Part shown: piece by piece, positions 10,985-23,725 of the stretch
Position numbering within the stretch: the stretch's first letter is position 1
How the letters are laid out: each line of letters begins with the position of its first letter
Assembly (NCBI RefSeq): GCF_030272615.1
Contig: NC_081411.1
Location: forward strand, 155,396,971 to 155,460,970
Direction: 5' to 3'
DNA length: 64,000 nt
DNA from: Cryptomeria japonica
Lineage: Eukaryota > Streptophyta > Pinopsida > Cupressales > Cupressaceae
Made by a program: the position numbers and the translations under genes
Notes under the pieces: generated by a model
Databases searched by the model: none
The model's input: the letters and a program-made list of their open reading frames with translations, nothing else
Told to the model about the DNA's origin: nothing

Positions 10985-12515
10985 CGAGTATAGCCATCAA
11001 TCAAAGCACATTGAATAGAAGATTTTTTTTTCAAATGTTACAGTAGTAATTAACCTGGTTGACAAGCAAAATATTGAAGGATCACCATACATGAACTATT
11101 TGCGAAACTGCATCAAAGAAACTTGATCTCATAAACTCTATGATTACAAAATATCGCACATAGTAGAATTTGGTGGAAAGGCTTGATGAACCTCCAAGCT
11201 AATGCAATTGGCTAACGTAAAGCTACATTATTTTCAATCTTCTAGCCTCGCAAGAGCTAACTAAATTCGGGCATAGCATGTGAACTAGAAATACTTCCAG
11301 AAATATCGTCTCATGGGATACACTGATAGCAGTGACACTAAAGATGAATTCGGTAGACATATGAAACCTTCAAGCAAATGCAATTCACATCATATATCCT
11401 AGCAAAGTACAAACTTCAGTGTGACACCAAACGTTTGCCAAAGAAAAAGGGATCCTATCGAAAAGCAAGGTCACATCAAAAATGGAATTATCAAAGAGAC
11501 ACGTCTTGCCTCTCATTGAAATAGAAACATCGGCGTGACACTAATGATCTATTGAGGCCAAAAGGGGTCTTAGCAAAAAGATTGGTTACATTGAAAATGG
11601 GATGTTGATGGAGCAATATGAAGGTTTCATCGAAATATGTTTGAAGACATCTATCAAAGCACAGTAAATGTAGAGTTTTTTTTATATGAAACGTGATGAT
11701 TAAGATCTACACTATCTTTGCGAAGATCGAAAGTTTCACAACAGAGCGTCAATACCTACCAAAGAATAATAATATGAAGGTTTTTAATATGAATACCTTC
11801 AAAGACATGTATGTACATATGAAATTCTTGCAGAATACCTTAAAGCAGGAAAACCCCATAGCATACAAAGTTTGCAATATATGAATATGATGCATCTATT
11901 ATGAAAGGCTCAAAAATCTTTAAATGAATGTGGTTGATGGCAAAACATGGTTATATATGATGTCATTCCATAGTGGGAAAGGGATGGACAAAGCCTGTGA
12001 ACTGCTTTGATAGAATGCATCAAAGGAATGGGGAGATATATGAAGGGCACATGATGTCTTTGTCAGAGTGTCCTAAAGAGAGGTATATCTTGAGGGATGA
12101 AGTGGAATAATTGCAAAATGATTCAGACATAGAAGATAAATAATGTCAAAGCAACTTCCGATAGATATTCAGTAAAGTCGGGAAGGAGTTATTTTCATCA
12201 CATGAAGGGCTATTCATGGGACTATGAAGAAGTGAAAATCAAAATAGAGAAATAAAGAAAGTCTTTTAAACCAATAAATTCAAGAGAAATTGCAATGTAA
12301 TTAGTGATGCCCTTTCGTTTATTTGGCAATTTATTAGTTTCGGATGACTAATTAATTTCCCATTAGTCACCAAAGGTTGTAACCAATTTGGAAGGATCCC
12401 TTGTCTATAAAAGGGAGACCAAAGATTGATAAAAGAGGAGAATGAAAAGGAACTATTCAGATTTTTTAAAATATTTATTTTCTTCTTGATGTTGTTAACA
12501 TAATACAATTGAATG
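10985..12515. other. Unassigned interval
   Basis: No gene recognised. Moderately AT-rich, with loosely recurring phrases about 100-150 bases apart (for example CATCAAAAATGG and CATTGAAAATGG near 11475 and 11590) that suggest an old, decayed repeat. A 63-codon ORF near 11693 has no supporting feature. Confidence 0.4.
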
Positions 12516-13007
12516 TGTGAGATTATGCTTGAAGCAACCAAGATAAAAGAGACCATACGATAGCACAATGACAAGAGAGATAAAATATGACAAGAATAAA
12601 CTGTATTCCTATCAATAATGCCAAAGAGATCAACTAGATCATCAAGATTATTACATACAATGTAGATGAGCCTGCTTATAAAGGCAAGGCTAAGAGATAA
12701 GAGAGCGTGCAATGATGACATGTGGCTCAATGAGATGCAAGGGTAGGTAGGGATAGGTAGGAAAAATAGTAAAATGTTCCACATGAGGTGGATCACCCAC
12801 TGAAGCTGGAATTATCACTCCACAATAAGTGAATATGATAGAGGAGTAACAAGATCACACCATAAAAGGTGGAAATTCTCCTACATACACACTCCCAATG
12901 TATGCACATCTCCTTAAGTGTCTCATATGCAAACTACAATGTGGTGCATGTACCTAAGTAAACTTAAGTAAGTGTAATTATATCCAAGATGAATAATTAC
13001 ACCAACA
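12516..13007 (-). repeat. Left (3') LTR of element B1
   Basis: Begins TGTGAGATTATGC and ends ACACCAACA on the + strand; direct repeat of 16643-17140. Confidence 0.85.
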
Positions 13008-14016
13008 CCCCCCTTAAGTACAACTTAGGGCAATGCACTTAGGTCTACAATGCAACTAAGCAATGCAAGATGGGTCCCAACTACTAAGCCATGTTAGGTA
13101 CCCATGTACAAATGAAAATGCAAAGAAATCTCCCATAAAGAGGGGAAAGAGAGAAAAACCTAAATGGAAAAAACCCTCCCACAAAAAGAGAGATGAATAT
13201 TATACAAAGAACTCTCAAATAAGTATGTGAAGGACCAAACCTTATGTGAGGAAAAAGTCCCCCCCATATGAGAGAAGAAGAGAACTAGGTAGCCCCCCAT
13301 CAATGTAGAATCTGCACCAATGGTAGAAGCTCAAAGATGAATGAAGAAACTTCTCCATGAATGTCAAACAACGTTCCTCCAATTAGGAAGAAACAAAACC
13401 AAAGGTGTATCCATGAAGTCTCCCCAATCATGAAGGGAAGATGTAGGAAATAAACTCATGATGAATGGAATCTCCGAAAAACTACTCAAGTGTCCCCATG
13501 TCGATGTTGAAAGTCACCCCCTCCAAAGGTGGTAAACTTCTCCACACTGCTGAAAAAGGTACTCCAAGATCTAGTGGAGATGAATGTAGAACAAGTCCCA
13601 AAGATTCACATGTCTCCTCTAAGGATAAAGAGACCTCCTCCAACTATTGTACATAAGAATCCACAATCATGTTAACCTCAAAAGAATGATCATGTAGAGA
13701 ATGAACAAGAGGTTCAGAGTGTTCCCTCACAAAAATCTAAGAAGGATCATCTTCATCAAAGAGAAGATTAATATCATCAATGATGTCTCCCAAATTTGAA
13801 ATGTAGGAATCCATAAACAAACCTACAATGTTTGTCAAGTACTCATCCCATGAAACTGAAGCTGGAAGACAAGATATATCTTGCTACACTGAATGACAAG
13901 AAGGCAAAACTATCACACTATCTGCATTGAATCAAGTGCAATAAGTGTTGTGATATTAATAGGAGGAGATGAAATGCAAGGATCAAGAATGGGGTCACAT
14001 GTGAGAATCCCCAAGT
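13008..14016 (-). other. 3' internal non-coding region of element B1
   Basis: Begins with the inverted polypurine tract and a conserved stretch also found beside the left LTRs of B2 and B3. The rest carries no pol sequence. In a full element this position would hold protease to RNase H, so it marks the internal deletion. Confidence 0.6.
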
Positions 14017-14975
14017 TCAAGTAACCATATGCGAAGATGCCATATGATGAGAAGCCCTTGAATCTAGAAGCCATCTCCCTAAATCATGACTTGTAGTAGC
14101 ACAAAGATATTTTCCTTTTCTTGTCCCAAAAGAGTGATTCTTCCCACTTGTAGAGGCCATGAGTGCTTGCCCTTTCCCCTTAGATTGTGAGGAAGTGGAA
14201 GGTGATGAATCCTCCTTCTTGTAGGTATTAGGAAAATCAATGTTGTGCTTTTTGAGGATATGTATGAGCTCATCAATCTTCTTAGAATGGCAACGATGCT
14301 CTTCATGACCAACCTTTTTATAATAGGTGCAAGTAGGTCTCTCTTTCTTTGGTGAATTGTCCTTCTTGAAAGAGGATGAATCTCCTTGTTGTGGAGAAGG
14401 TGGTGCTTTGTCTTTAGGCTTTGATTTGCTTTTCTTCTTGTTTGAGTTGTCCTTTCCTTGATTTCCTTTGTTCCCTTGATTTTCCACTAATGCTTGAGAC
14501 TTAAAAGTCATAAGAATGCCCATGATTACCAACTTAGTTTGTTCCATCATCAACATTTCGTTGAAAGCATCAAATGTAAGAATTATGTAGCTTGAACCCA
14601 TTTTCATCCTATGGGTTTGGAAACTAGAAACAAATGTTGCATATTCTTGTGGAAGTTTGCCCATCAAATTGAAGATCAATTGAGTATCATTCTTATAAAT
14701 GCCACAATCCTTAGGTTGTGCCCTTAACTCTTTTGACTTAGTGACATAATCTTGAATTGTATCAGAGTTCTTCAGATCTAACATGGTGAGATCACTATCA
14801 ATTTGATATCCCTTAATCTCATCAACTTGACCATACAAGTATCGAAACTTTTGCCAAGAATCCTTAATTAAGGTACATTTCTCAATATGAAAGATGAGAT
14901 CCTTTGATAAATACTTTCTTAAGGTACCAATTGCCATGATGCTCTTAGTCAAAGTACCCATAGCAACAAAATGAA
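14017..14975 (-). pseudogene. gag plus truncated protease of element B1
   Basis: The reading frame carries the copia gag domain (LRKYLSKDLIFHIEKC, LYGQVDEIKGYQID, DTIQDYVTKSKELRA), a Lys/Pro/Ser-rich linker, a CCHC knuckle (CTYYKKVGHEEHRC, about 14288-14330) and the start of protease. The protease motif reads DSRASHHM where DSG is expected, so the glycine after the catalytic Asp-Ser is lost, and the frame stops a few residues later. Compared with the B2 gag, about 60 N-terminal residues are missing. The open frame extends upstream to 15000, but homology begins near the MAIGTLRKY wording. Nothing downstream could replicate the element without help. Confidence 0.85.
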
Positions 14976-15000
14976 AGAATAGAAGCGAACAAAAGTACAA

Positions 15001-16630
15001 GAGACACCCCCCCCCCCCAAATTCACTCAGTCAAAGTACCCATGTACAATAGGCCACTAGTCAATAATGACAAAGTGGACTTCTGATTTTATTTTATAAC
15101 TGTCCCAATAGGCTAAGAACTACAATGCAATAGACCAAAATTGAAGATCTATGCAATACAAGTGCCAAACTGGCCATAAAAGACCATATGCTGAAAGTAT
15201 AATTTTAACTCAAAATATCTACAAACTGATAGCAAATAATGAAAGTAGAGGAAAAATAATGCACTTTAAAAAAAAACACCTGAAAAGGAGTTTGTATGAG
15301 CCCAAACAAGGTCCCAAAAGTTGTAGAAATGAGGATCGGACAGGTACAGTCACCAAAAATTAAATTTTCTGAAAAATATGTCCACCCAAATTATAAAATA
15401 ACACCATCACATGAAAGTAAACAAAAAATTAGCCCATTTAAAAAAAATTGCACCCAAAAAGGAGCAAAAATGAGCAAGATATGGTCATTTGAAGTTGACT
15501 GCAAAATCAAAAAGCTCAATGAGAAGGGCTTGCTAATTTTTTTAAAAATGATGACGTCAGAAAAACACTAGCTTAAATTTGATAGTCATATGATCATCAC
15601 CAAATCATTGCATCCCCTTTGGTTGATCGTATGAATGATGATGCCAGTAGTATGGGAGGATGACATTAGCAGATGATGTGGTAGCTGATTAGTAGACCAT
15701 ATTGTATGGATGATGTTGTGGCGCTAACTGTACAAGATGATTGGTTTGTCTGTATGGTTATGTGTATCTCTTGGGAGAACTAGAGAGGTTGGCCAAAGTA
15801 GAGAAGGCCACGTGGCAATGTGCAGACTTGTTTGCGTGGAAGTGCAGTTGATGTGGCCCAGGGACTGGGCAAATGTCTGTGCAGTCCAACTAGTAGGAAA
15901 TCTCCACTTGTCACTCTGGTGGCAAATCAAACTATTTCGTGTGGGTATTCATTGTGGAATGGGGGTCCGCCACGCGGTTTTCGCTCATTGATGAGAAGGA
16001 GACTGTGGTGGATAGCCGCATCAGAAAGATTCATGGTGGCTGACAGAGAACATGAGACCTGGAGGTGGGGCTCAGTAGTAAAAAGTCTGTCGAAAGTTGC
16101 AGATGGTCGATAGAAGGTGAGCGGAATGGGGTGACGCTAGAGTAAGCAGTCGGTTGTGGAGGGAGTTGTAGGTGGTATGACCCTACAGACAGTGTAGGGC
16201 ATGACCCTTGCAGAATAATAAAGGATGTGGTACGGTGTGCAGGAGGGCGAGTGGTCACGGGACCCCCCACCAAATAATAATTTTTGGATTTTGTTAATAC
16301 AAATATAAACTTTTACAATGAATATAAAAACTGCAAAAATGTATAATGATATATTTTTTAAAAATTTGCAGAAAATAATTTTTTTTAATTTTTTTTTGTA
16401 AAATAGTACCGTATCGTCCAAATAGGGCAATTTTTTCCTCCAATGTCCAAAGTTGACTTTTCACCTAATATAGGCAAATTTATAGTCAAAATTCATGGAA
16501 AAGTTACCACCCAGACATAATGGAGAGGTCGGATTTGGTCTTTGACACCTCTATAAGATGTTTCTCCTTAGATCTACCTCTTGACCTCCTTCAAAAATCT
16601 CTCCAAAGGCTATGCAAAGGTTCTCCAACC
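15001..16630 (-). other. 5' leader region of element B1
   Basis: Lies between gag and the primer-binding site. Part of it (15010-15580) matches the leaders of B2 and B3, including a conserved phrase ending AAAAGGAG. The part near 15730-16260 is GC-richer and specific to this copy; several short overlapping ORFs on both strands there have no recognisable product. Confidence 0.6.
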
Positions 16631-16642
16631 GCTCTGATACCA
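16631..16642 (-). promoter_or_regulatory. Primer-binding site of element B1
   Basis: Minus strand TGGTATCAGAGC, directly abutting the right LTR. Confidence 0.9.
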
Positions 16643-17140
16643 TGTGAGATTATGCTTGAAGCAACCAAGATCAAAGAGACCATAAGATAGCACAATTGTA
16701 AGAGAGATAAAATATGATAAGAATAAACTGTATTCCTATCAATAATACCAAAGAGATCAACTGGATCATCAAGATTATTACATACAATGTTGATGGCCCT
16801 GCTTAAAAAGCCAAGGCTAAGAGACAAGAGAGCACACAATGATGACATGTGGTTCAATTGGGTGTAAGGGTAGGCAGGGGTAGGTAGGAGAAATAGTAAA
16901 ATATTCCACATGAGGTGGATCACCCATCGAAGGTTGAATTATCTCTCCACAATAAGTGGATGTCATAGAGTAGTAACAAGATCACACCATAAAAGGTGGA
17001 AATTCTCCTACATACACACTCTCAATGTATGCACATCTCCCTAAGTGTCTCATATGCAAACTACAATGTGGTGCATGTACCTAAGAAACTTAAGTAAAGT
17101 GTAATTATATCCCAGAGGAATAAATAATTATACCAAGACA
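16643..17140 (-). repeat. Right (5') LTR of element B1
   Basis: Starts TGTGAGATTATGC. The right end reads ACCAAGACA instead of ACCAACA, so the exact border (17136 to 17140) is uncertain. Confidence 0.8.
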
Positions 17141-17198
17141 ATACTTTTCAGATTTGGTTTCACCTGTTATATTAGCTAAAGTAGCCAAGGTTGTTGAC

Positions 17199-17325
17199 AA
17201 CTCCTATGTGTCATGTTTTTCCTATTATATTAATTTGCGTATCAAGGGTATTTCAAATTGATCAAAGATATTTTAGTATCTTTGTATGATTTGTTGGATT
17301 GGTTCTCGCAAGGAGAGATTAAATT
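17199..17325 (+). repeat. Left copy of the 127-bp direct repeat flanking element B2
   Basis: Matches 23599-23725 without gaps, with about three substitutions. It ends exactly at the left LTR border of B2. The right copy continues into unique flanking DNA. Confidence 0.9.
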
Positions 17326-17764
17326 TGTGAGATTTTGCCAAGATCAAGGGCACAATGAAAAGTATAAAAATAGAGACAAAAGAATGACAAGAACAAACTG
17401 TATTCTTGTCAATATAAAATTGATCAATTGGATTCACCAATACAATGAATATAGGCCTGCTTATATAGGCAAATCCATATAGATGTACGAGCACACAATC
17501 ATGACATGTGGCTCCATGAGAAACAAGGGTAGGTAAGAATTAATAGGGGTAGGTAGGAGAAATAATATAATATTCCACAAGAGGTGGATGACCCACCAAA
17601 TGTGGAGTGTAACAGCAAAATAAGACCACAAAAGCTGGAATTTCTCCTACAAGCTCTATCCCTATGTGCACACTTCCCTAAGTGTCTCAAATCCAAACTA
17701 TGAAGAAATGCATTATCCTAAGTTAACTTAAGTAAAGTGTAATGAATATTTATTTACACCAACA
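17326..17764 (-). repeat. Left (3') LTR of element B2
   Basis: TGTGAGATTTTGCC to ACACCAACA. It lacks a 12-bp stretch present near the right end of the other LTR. A TATATAAG box on the minus strand lies near 17460. Confidence 0.9.
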
Positions 17765-18060
17765 CCCCCCCTTAAGTGCAACTTAGGGGAATGAAGACTC
17801 AAGTCAATAATGCAAGATGGGTCCTGGCTACTAGGACATGATAGCTACTCATGTACAATATGCAAATGCAAGCAAAAATATGCAAAGCAATCTCTCATAA
17901 ACGGAGAAAAGGAGAAAACCCAGTGGGAAAAAACTCCCCCCCAAAAGAGAGATGAAAGTACAAAAGACTCTCAAAGAAGAAGGACAAAACCTCAAAGAGG
18001 AAAAGGTCCCCCCCATAAGAGAGGAAGGAGAAGTCAGCTGACCCCCCCTAATGACACATC

Positions 18061-21000
18061 CTACACCCCCAAGAGAGCTCGCAACTGTTGGAACTTACTC
18101 TCGGTGAAAGGTTTGGTGAATATGTCAGTAACCTGATCCGCTATAGGACAATACTGGAAATCAATGACCTGCTCCTAAATGAGCTCTCGGATATAGTGCA
18201 TATGAATCTCGATGTGTTTGGTCCGCTGGTGCTGGACCGAGTTCTTCAAGATTGCAATAGCAATTTGATTGTCGCAATGTAGAACTGTCGGTTGTGGAGT
18301 GGTGAACCCAAACTCTGTGAGAATCTGCTAGAGCCAAATGGTCTCAGTCGTTGTGTTAACAGCACCTCAATACTCAGCCTCAGTCGAAGAGAGAGCAATA
18401 GCATGTTGCTTCTTGCTCTACCAACAAATAGGGCCCGAACCAAGGTGAAAACTGTAACCGGAAGTAACTTATGATCATCAAGATCGCCAGCCCAATCGAA
18501 GTCTATGTAACCAACCAAGCGAAGTCCTATGCCTGTTGCATAGTGAATCCCATAGTGATGTGTACCCTAGATGTAATGAAGGATACATTTGGTGGCTTTC
18601 CAATGAAGCTCATTTGGTTCCTACATGAAGCGGGAAATCATGTCAACTACAAATGAAATATCAAGGCGTGTATGGGTCAAGTAGATGAGACTACCCACAA
18701 GGTGATTATATAAAGTGGCATCAACTGGTGGAGAAGAACATTGAGCCTCAAGCTTGACTCCGGAAAGAAAGGGAGTCAGTGCAGCTTATAATCAACCATA
18801 TGAAAGTGTGCAAGTAGATCAAGAGCATACTTGGGCTGCGATAGTGTAATCCCAGAAGGTCACTGTGAAATCTCTATCCCGAGAAAGTAGTGCAAAAGAC
18901 CCAAGTAAGTCATAGCAAATTTTTCATGCAAAGCAGATTTGACCCTGCTAATGATGGATGCGATACTCCTTGTAATGATCAAGTCATCAACATAGAGCAC
19001 AAGTATTAAGTGAGAGTCATCCTATCGCAAAATATAGACATTCGGACTAGAATGACACCTAGTGAACCCTACTAAGAGAAGAAAGGAATCCATCTTGGCA
19101 TACCAAGCCCTGGGGGCTTGCTTAAGGCCATAGAGAGATTTCCTTAGTCTGCAAACCAAGGAAGTATCCTGGATGAAACCCTACGACTGCTCCATATAAA
19201 TCTCCTCATCAAGGTCACCATGAAGAAAAACACTCTTCACATCCATCCAATGTACAACCCAACCATGAGCTACAACAATAGCAAGTGTCAAGTGAATGGA
19301 GTTCATCTTGGCTATGGGCGCAAAGGTCTCAGTATAGTCAACACCTGCAACCTGAGAGAAACCTTTCGCAACAAGCCGAGCCTTACACTTATCCACACTA
19401 CCATCTGCAGCATACTTGGTCTGATAGATCCACTTACATCGAACCATCTTTCTCCCCTTGGGGAGATGGAGTAAATCCCATGTGTTGTTCCTCATCAAAG
19501 AACTATACTCCTCCTCCATAGCTTGGTCCCACTCAGGAACCCCTGATGCTTCCCTAAATGTTTGTGGATCGGAAGCAGTAGCAATGAATGCATGTGGAAG
19601 ATCTTGATGTTGTGATCGAGTTCTCCGTGTATCTGAAGGATCGCCAACAAGGGAACCTGCAGACTCAATTGTCTATCGAGCCCAATGAGGTCTAGCGGGA
19701 GGTGGAGAATGAGGCTCCTCAACAACAAGTGGACCCTGCAGAGGTGTAACCCTGCGAGTCAGAGTTGAAGAAGTCTCATCATCTGAATCACTAGCATCAC
19801 TATCCATAATGGAGAGAGGTGGAGGAGGTAGAGAGGCTAAGCTAGGAGAGCTTTCCTCAAAGGGAACACTCCTCTCAATGAACACCTCATGTGTCTCAAG
19901 ATCCATCAATATATATGCCTTAACGCCCTCAGGATATCCATCAAATATGCAGGGTCGACTCTGTGGTTCCAATGCCTTGCATTTCTGTGAAGGTATGCGA
20001 GCCCATGCTGGACACCCAAAGACTCTGAAATGTCTCACAATCAGTTTCCTACTAGCCCAAGCTTCAAAAAGGAGTAATACCTTGCAAAGCTTTGTGAGGA
20101 ACCCGATTCTGGATGTGTGTGGCACAACTAATAGCCTCGGCCCAAAAAGCGGGATCAACAGAACATGCATGAATCATAGAGCTAGCCATTTCTTTGAGAG
20201 TGCTATTCTTGCATTCTACAACTCCATTTTGTTGTGGAGTGTATGCTACAAAATGTTGAAGATCAATCCCCTCAAATGTACAAAAATCCTCAAGTCCCTT
20301 GTTCACATATTTCCTTCCATTATCTGTACGAAGAATCTTCACCACTTTCTCGGATTGCTTCTCCACACGAGTCTTGAAGTCCTGAAATCTGTCAAATTCT
20401 TCACTCTTATGAATAAGAAAGTAGACCCAAGTGAAGCGGGAGTAGTCATCAATGAAGGTGAGGACATAGCGGGCCTTACTAAATGAAGGTGTTGGAAATG
20501 GACCTGCTACATCACTGTGAACAAGTTGAAGAACTTCCAAAACTCTCCAAGCTTTCCCCTTATCAAACTTTTCCTCGGGATGCTTGCCCATGGAACAACC
20601 TAAACATACACCCTCTGAAAAACTGATTCAAGGTAGACCTGTGACCATGTCTTTAGTGCTGAGCTGCTGAAGATAGCGGTTGTTGAGGTGACCAAACCGC
20701 TCATGCCATAGCTTACTTTCTGAATTTGAATGAGTAAGCAAGGCCCTAGCAGGTGAACTTGGCACAAAGTGGGAGAATGAATAAAGCCTTGAGTTGTCAT
20801 TGACTTGTCCCACTACTACCAAGGCATCATCATCAAGTTCCTTTACCACAACTGAATCTGGTGTAAACTCAACCTTTTTCCCATTCCCATAGTGAGTGAT
20901 TTGGTAGATAGAGAGAAGGTTGGTAGACAAGTTAGGAACATAGAGAACATTCTCAAATGTTCCATCATCCATGTCAACTGAACCTTTCCCTTCAACCTCT

Positions 21001-21110
21001 ACTTGTGTATCATCACCTCTGTAAATGTGAGGTACCCTAGATGGCTCCAATGAATAAAGTTGCTCCTTTGTAGAACCCATGTGATATGAGGCACCTGAGT
21101 CAAGTATCCA
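18061..21110 (-). pseudogene. pol of element B2 (protease to RNase H), broken
   Basis: Reading leftward on the minus strand: protease DSG near 21095 (ILDSGASYHM); GAG-pre-integrase (LWHERFGHL); integrase core 20064-20591 with HSDVAGPF, RTDNGRKYV and YTPQQNGVVE; a frame change near 20100; a Ser/Pro-rich linker with DSDASDSDDE; RT from 19519 (NNTWDLLHLPKGRK, MDVKSVFLHGDLDEE, YGLKQAPRAWY near 19110, YVDD near 18980); RNase H near 18500 (DFDWAGDLDD); and the pol ending (ADQVTDIFTKP near 18130) with TAG at 18061-18063. The integrase reads RK where GE usually follows DNG, and the usual Arg after the catalytic Glu is Cys. Several stops and shifts separate these blocks. Confidence 0.9.
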
Positions 21111-21199
21111 CTGCTATGAAGAACTTGTTGTAGCCACAAATGCTTGCCCTTTTCCCTTAGACTATGAGGAAGAGGAAGGAGATGAATCCTTCTTTGTGT

Positions 21200-22102
21200 A
21201 GGTGGATGGCAAGTTGATGTTATTTTTCTTAAGAAGATTAGTTAACTCATCAACTTGCTTTGTGTGGCATTGATACTCATCATGACCATAATTCTTGCAA
21301 TATACACAAGTTGGCTTATCCTTCTTAGGTGGTGTCCCCTTCTTGGAAGAGGATGAAAAACCGCCTTGTGATGGAGAGGATGATTGTCATTTTTCCTATT
21401 GTGGCTGTGACTTAGATTGCTTCTTCTTCTTGTTGGAATCTTTGTCTTGACTTCCTTGATTCCCTTGATTAGCCACCAAAGCCTTGGACTTTGAAGACTT
21501 GAGAAACCCCATGTTCAACAACTTAGATTATTCCAATATCAACATTTATGTGAAAGCATCAAATGAAGGCATAACATAGGAACTCCCCACTGTTAACGAT
21601 GAGTTTGGAAGCTAGACACAAATGCTGCATATTCTAGTGCAAGCTTGTCCAACAAGTTGAATATTAACTGAGCATGCTTTTTGTCAATTCCACAATCCTT
21701 AAGCTTTGCTCTTAGCTCATTTGATTTGGTGACATAATCTTGGATTGTATCAAAACTCTTGTGATCCAAGTTGGTGAGCTCATTGTCAATCTTATAACCT
21801 CTGATTTCATCAACTTGACCATACAATTTCTGAAACATATCCCAAGCATCTTTGATTGTAGTACACTTTTCAATATGAAAGATGAGGTCATCTGATACAT
21901 ACTTGTGCAAAGTTCTAAGAGCCATGCAATTCTTAGTGAGCCATTCTAACTAAGCATTAGGATCAGCCTTAGGATCAGGTGGTGCTGCTATTGTTCCATC
22001 TATGTAATGTGTGAGACCTTTTTCCATTAATTTGCTCCATACTTTAATTTTCCATGATGCATAATTATGTGGAGTTAAAGGTGGAAATTTATGAGGACTC
22101 AT
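21200..22102 (-). pseudogene. gag of element B2
   Basis: The start is the ATG at 22102 (MSPHKFPPLTPHNYASWK), the normal N-terminal wording of a copia gag. A TAG at 21950-21952 interrupts it. The frame then continues with LRTLHKYVSDDLIFHIEKC, DAWDMFQKLYGQVDEIRGYK and a CCHC knuckle (CVYCKNYGHDEYQC) near 21264-21310. It is closely related to the gag of B1, which lacks this N-terminus. Confidence 0.87.
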
Positions 22103-23121
22103 TGCAAAAAAAATGAAACAGAACAAGGAAAGAGAGGCACAATCACATAAGACAACCCCCCAAATTCACTCAATCAAAGAACCCCCCCAAAAGTGATGAT
22201 TTGGCACTTTATTCTTAGTGCATGTACAATGGGCCACTTACAAAAAATGGCAAAATGGACTTCTGATTTCAATTTTACAACTGCCTCAATAAGGCCAAAA
22301 GAGACTCAAACTAATAATGCAAGAGATCTAAACTAAGATCCAAGCAATTTACAAGTACCAAATAGGCCAAATAAGACCAATATATGAAAGTACAATTTCT
22401 ACTTAAAATATTTGAAATATGATCATAGATTATGAAAGTAGATGAAAAAACATGCACTTTCAAAAAACCGGCACCTAAAAAGGAGGTCGTATGAGCTCAA
22501 ACGAGGCCTTTGAAGTTGCAGAATTGAGGATTGGATAGGTACAGCTAAGAGAATCTCAAAATTCTGAAAACCCTGTGCACCAAAACCAGAAAATAGCCAC
22601 ACCATTGCGAAGAGCACGAAAAATTAGCCCAGACCCAAAAAATTGCTCCAAAAATGGAGCAAAATTGAGCAAGTTATGGGCCTCCAAAGTTGACCAAAAA
22701 ATCCAAACTGCTCAATGGAGAGGGGTCTAAAAATTTCCAAAGAAAATGTTGACTTGGTGTTGACTGTGCGCTGCTGACTGGGAAGAAGGTACGGATCCCA
22801 AAAATAATTTTCAATTCTTTTTTTTTTTCCAAAAAAAATTTCAGCTGGATATGTTTCAGAATTTTTTTTTTTTTTTTTTTGAAAAAATCCAAAAATTCCA
22901 TACCATACCGCCTAAATTGGGCAAAAAATTTCCTCCACACCCAAAAATCGATTTTTGCCAAAATAGGTCAAATTTATACTCGATTTTTATGGAAATGGCC
23001 TCCCAGACGCAATGGTGAGGTCAAAAATGCTCTAAGATGCCTCCAAAAAATGCAGTCCCTTAGATCTGAAAATAGAAGCCTTCCATGATGTCTCCAAAAA
23101 CCAATCAATGAAGCCCCAATG
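22103..23121 (-). other. 5' leader of element B2
   Basis: About 1 kb between primer-binding site and gag, with poly-T runs (for example 22862-22880). It shares blocks with the leaders of B1 and B3. No ORF of note. Confidence 0.7.
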
Positions 23122-23133
23122 GCTCTGATACCA
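23122..23133 (-). promoter_or_regulatory. Primer-binding site of element B2
   Basis: Minus strand TGGTATCAGAGC, directly abutting the right LTR. Confidence 0.92.
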
Positions 23134-23584
23134 TGTGAGATTTTGCCAAGATCAAGGGCACAATGAAAAGTATAAAAATAGAGGCAAAAGGATGACAAGA
23201 ACAAACTGTATTCTCATCAATATGAAAATGATCAACTGAATTCACCAATACAATGAATATAGGTCTACTTATATAGGCAAATCCATATGGATGTACGAGC
23301 ACACAATCATGACATGTGGCTCTTTGAGAAACAAGGGTAGGTAAGAAATACTAGGGGTAGGTAGGAGAAATAATATAATATTCCACAAGAGGTGGATGAC
23401 CCACCGAATGTGGAGTGTAACAGCAAAATAAGACGACAAAAGGTGGAATTTCTCCTACAAGCTCTATCCCTATGTGCACACTTCCCTAAGTGTCTCAAAT
23501 CCAAACTACGAAGAAATGCATTATCCTAAGTTAACTTAAGTAAAGTGTAATAATATCCATAATGAATATTTGTTTACACCAACA
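23134..23584 (-). repeat. Right (5') LTR of element B2
   Basis: TGTGAGATTTTGCC to ACACCAACA. It is followed by a 14-base segment (23585-23598) with no counterpart on the left side, then the 127-bp repeat. Confidence 0.9.
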
Positions 23585-23598
23585 CAATAAATAATGAG

Positions 23599-23725
23599 AA
23601 CTCCTATGTGTCATGTTTTTCCTATTGTATTAATTTGCGTATCAAGGGTATTTCAAATTGATCAAAGATATTTTAGTATCTTTGTATGATTTGTTGGATT
23701 CGTTCTCGCCAGGAGAGATTAAATT
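23599..23725 (+). repeat. Right copy of the 127-bp direct repeat flanking element B2
   Basis: Colinear with 17199-17325. It continues into flanking DNA at 23726. Confidence 0.9.

Larger units (their letters stand above)
12516..17140 (-). mobile_element. Copia-family element B1, gag-only internally deleted derivative
   Basis: Minus-strand element: left LTR 12516-13007 followed by the inverted polypurine tract (CCCCCCTTAAG), gag at 14017-14975, a leader and an inverted primer-binding site before the right LTR (16643-17140). No reverse transcriptase or integrase is present. LTR ends and the polypurine region match elements B2 and B3, so it is the same broad family. No matching target duplication is seen (GAATG on the left, ATACT on the right), so one end has been altered or the copy has recombined. 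Confidence 0.85.
17326..23584 (-). mobile_element. Copia element B2, full gag-pol, minus strand
   Basis: Left LTR 17326-17764, inverted polypurine tract CCCCCCCTTAAG, pol, gag, a leader of about 1 kb, primer-binding site, right LTR 23134-23584. Coding order on the minus strand is gag, protease, integrase, RT, RNase H, so it is copia. About 20 substitutions are visible between the LTRs over about 440 bases. A normal 5-bp target duplication is absent; a 127-bp direct repeat flanks the element instead. Stops and frameshifts inactivate it. It is the potential autonomous relative of B1 and B3. Confidence 0.93.

Noticed and set aside
15737-16273. Overlapping ORFs in the B1 leader
   Set aside because: Both strands are open at once in a GC-rich stretch; no family wording, and the position is a retroelement leader.
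23585-23598. CAATA after the B2 right LTR as its 5-bp target duplication
   Set aside because: The left flank is AAATT, which does not match. The 127-bp repeat accounts for the flanks better.
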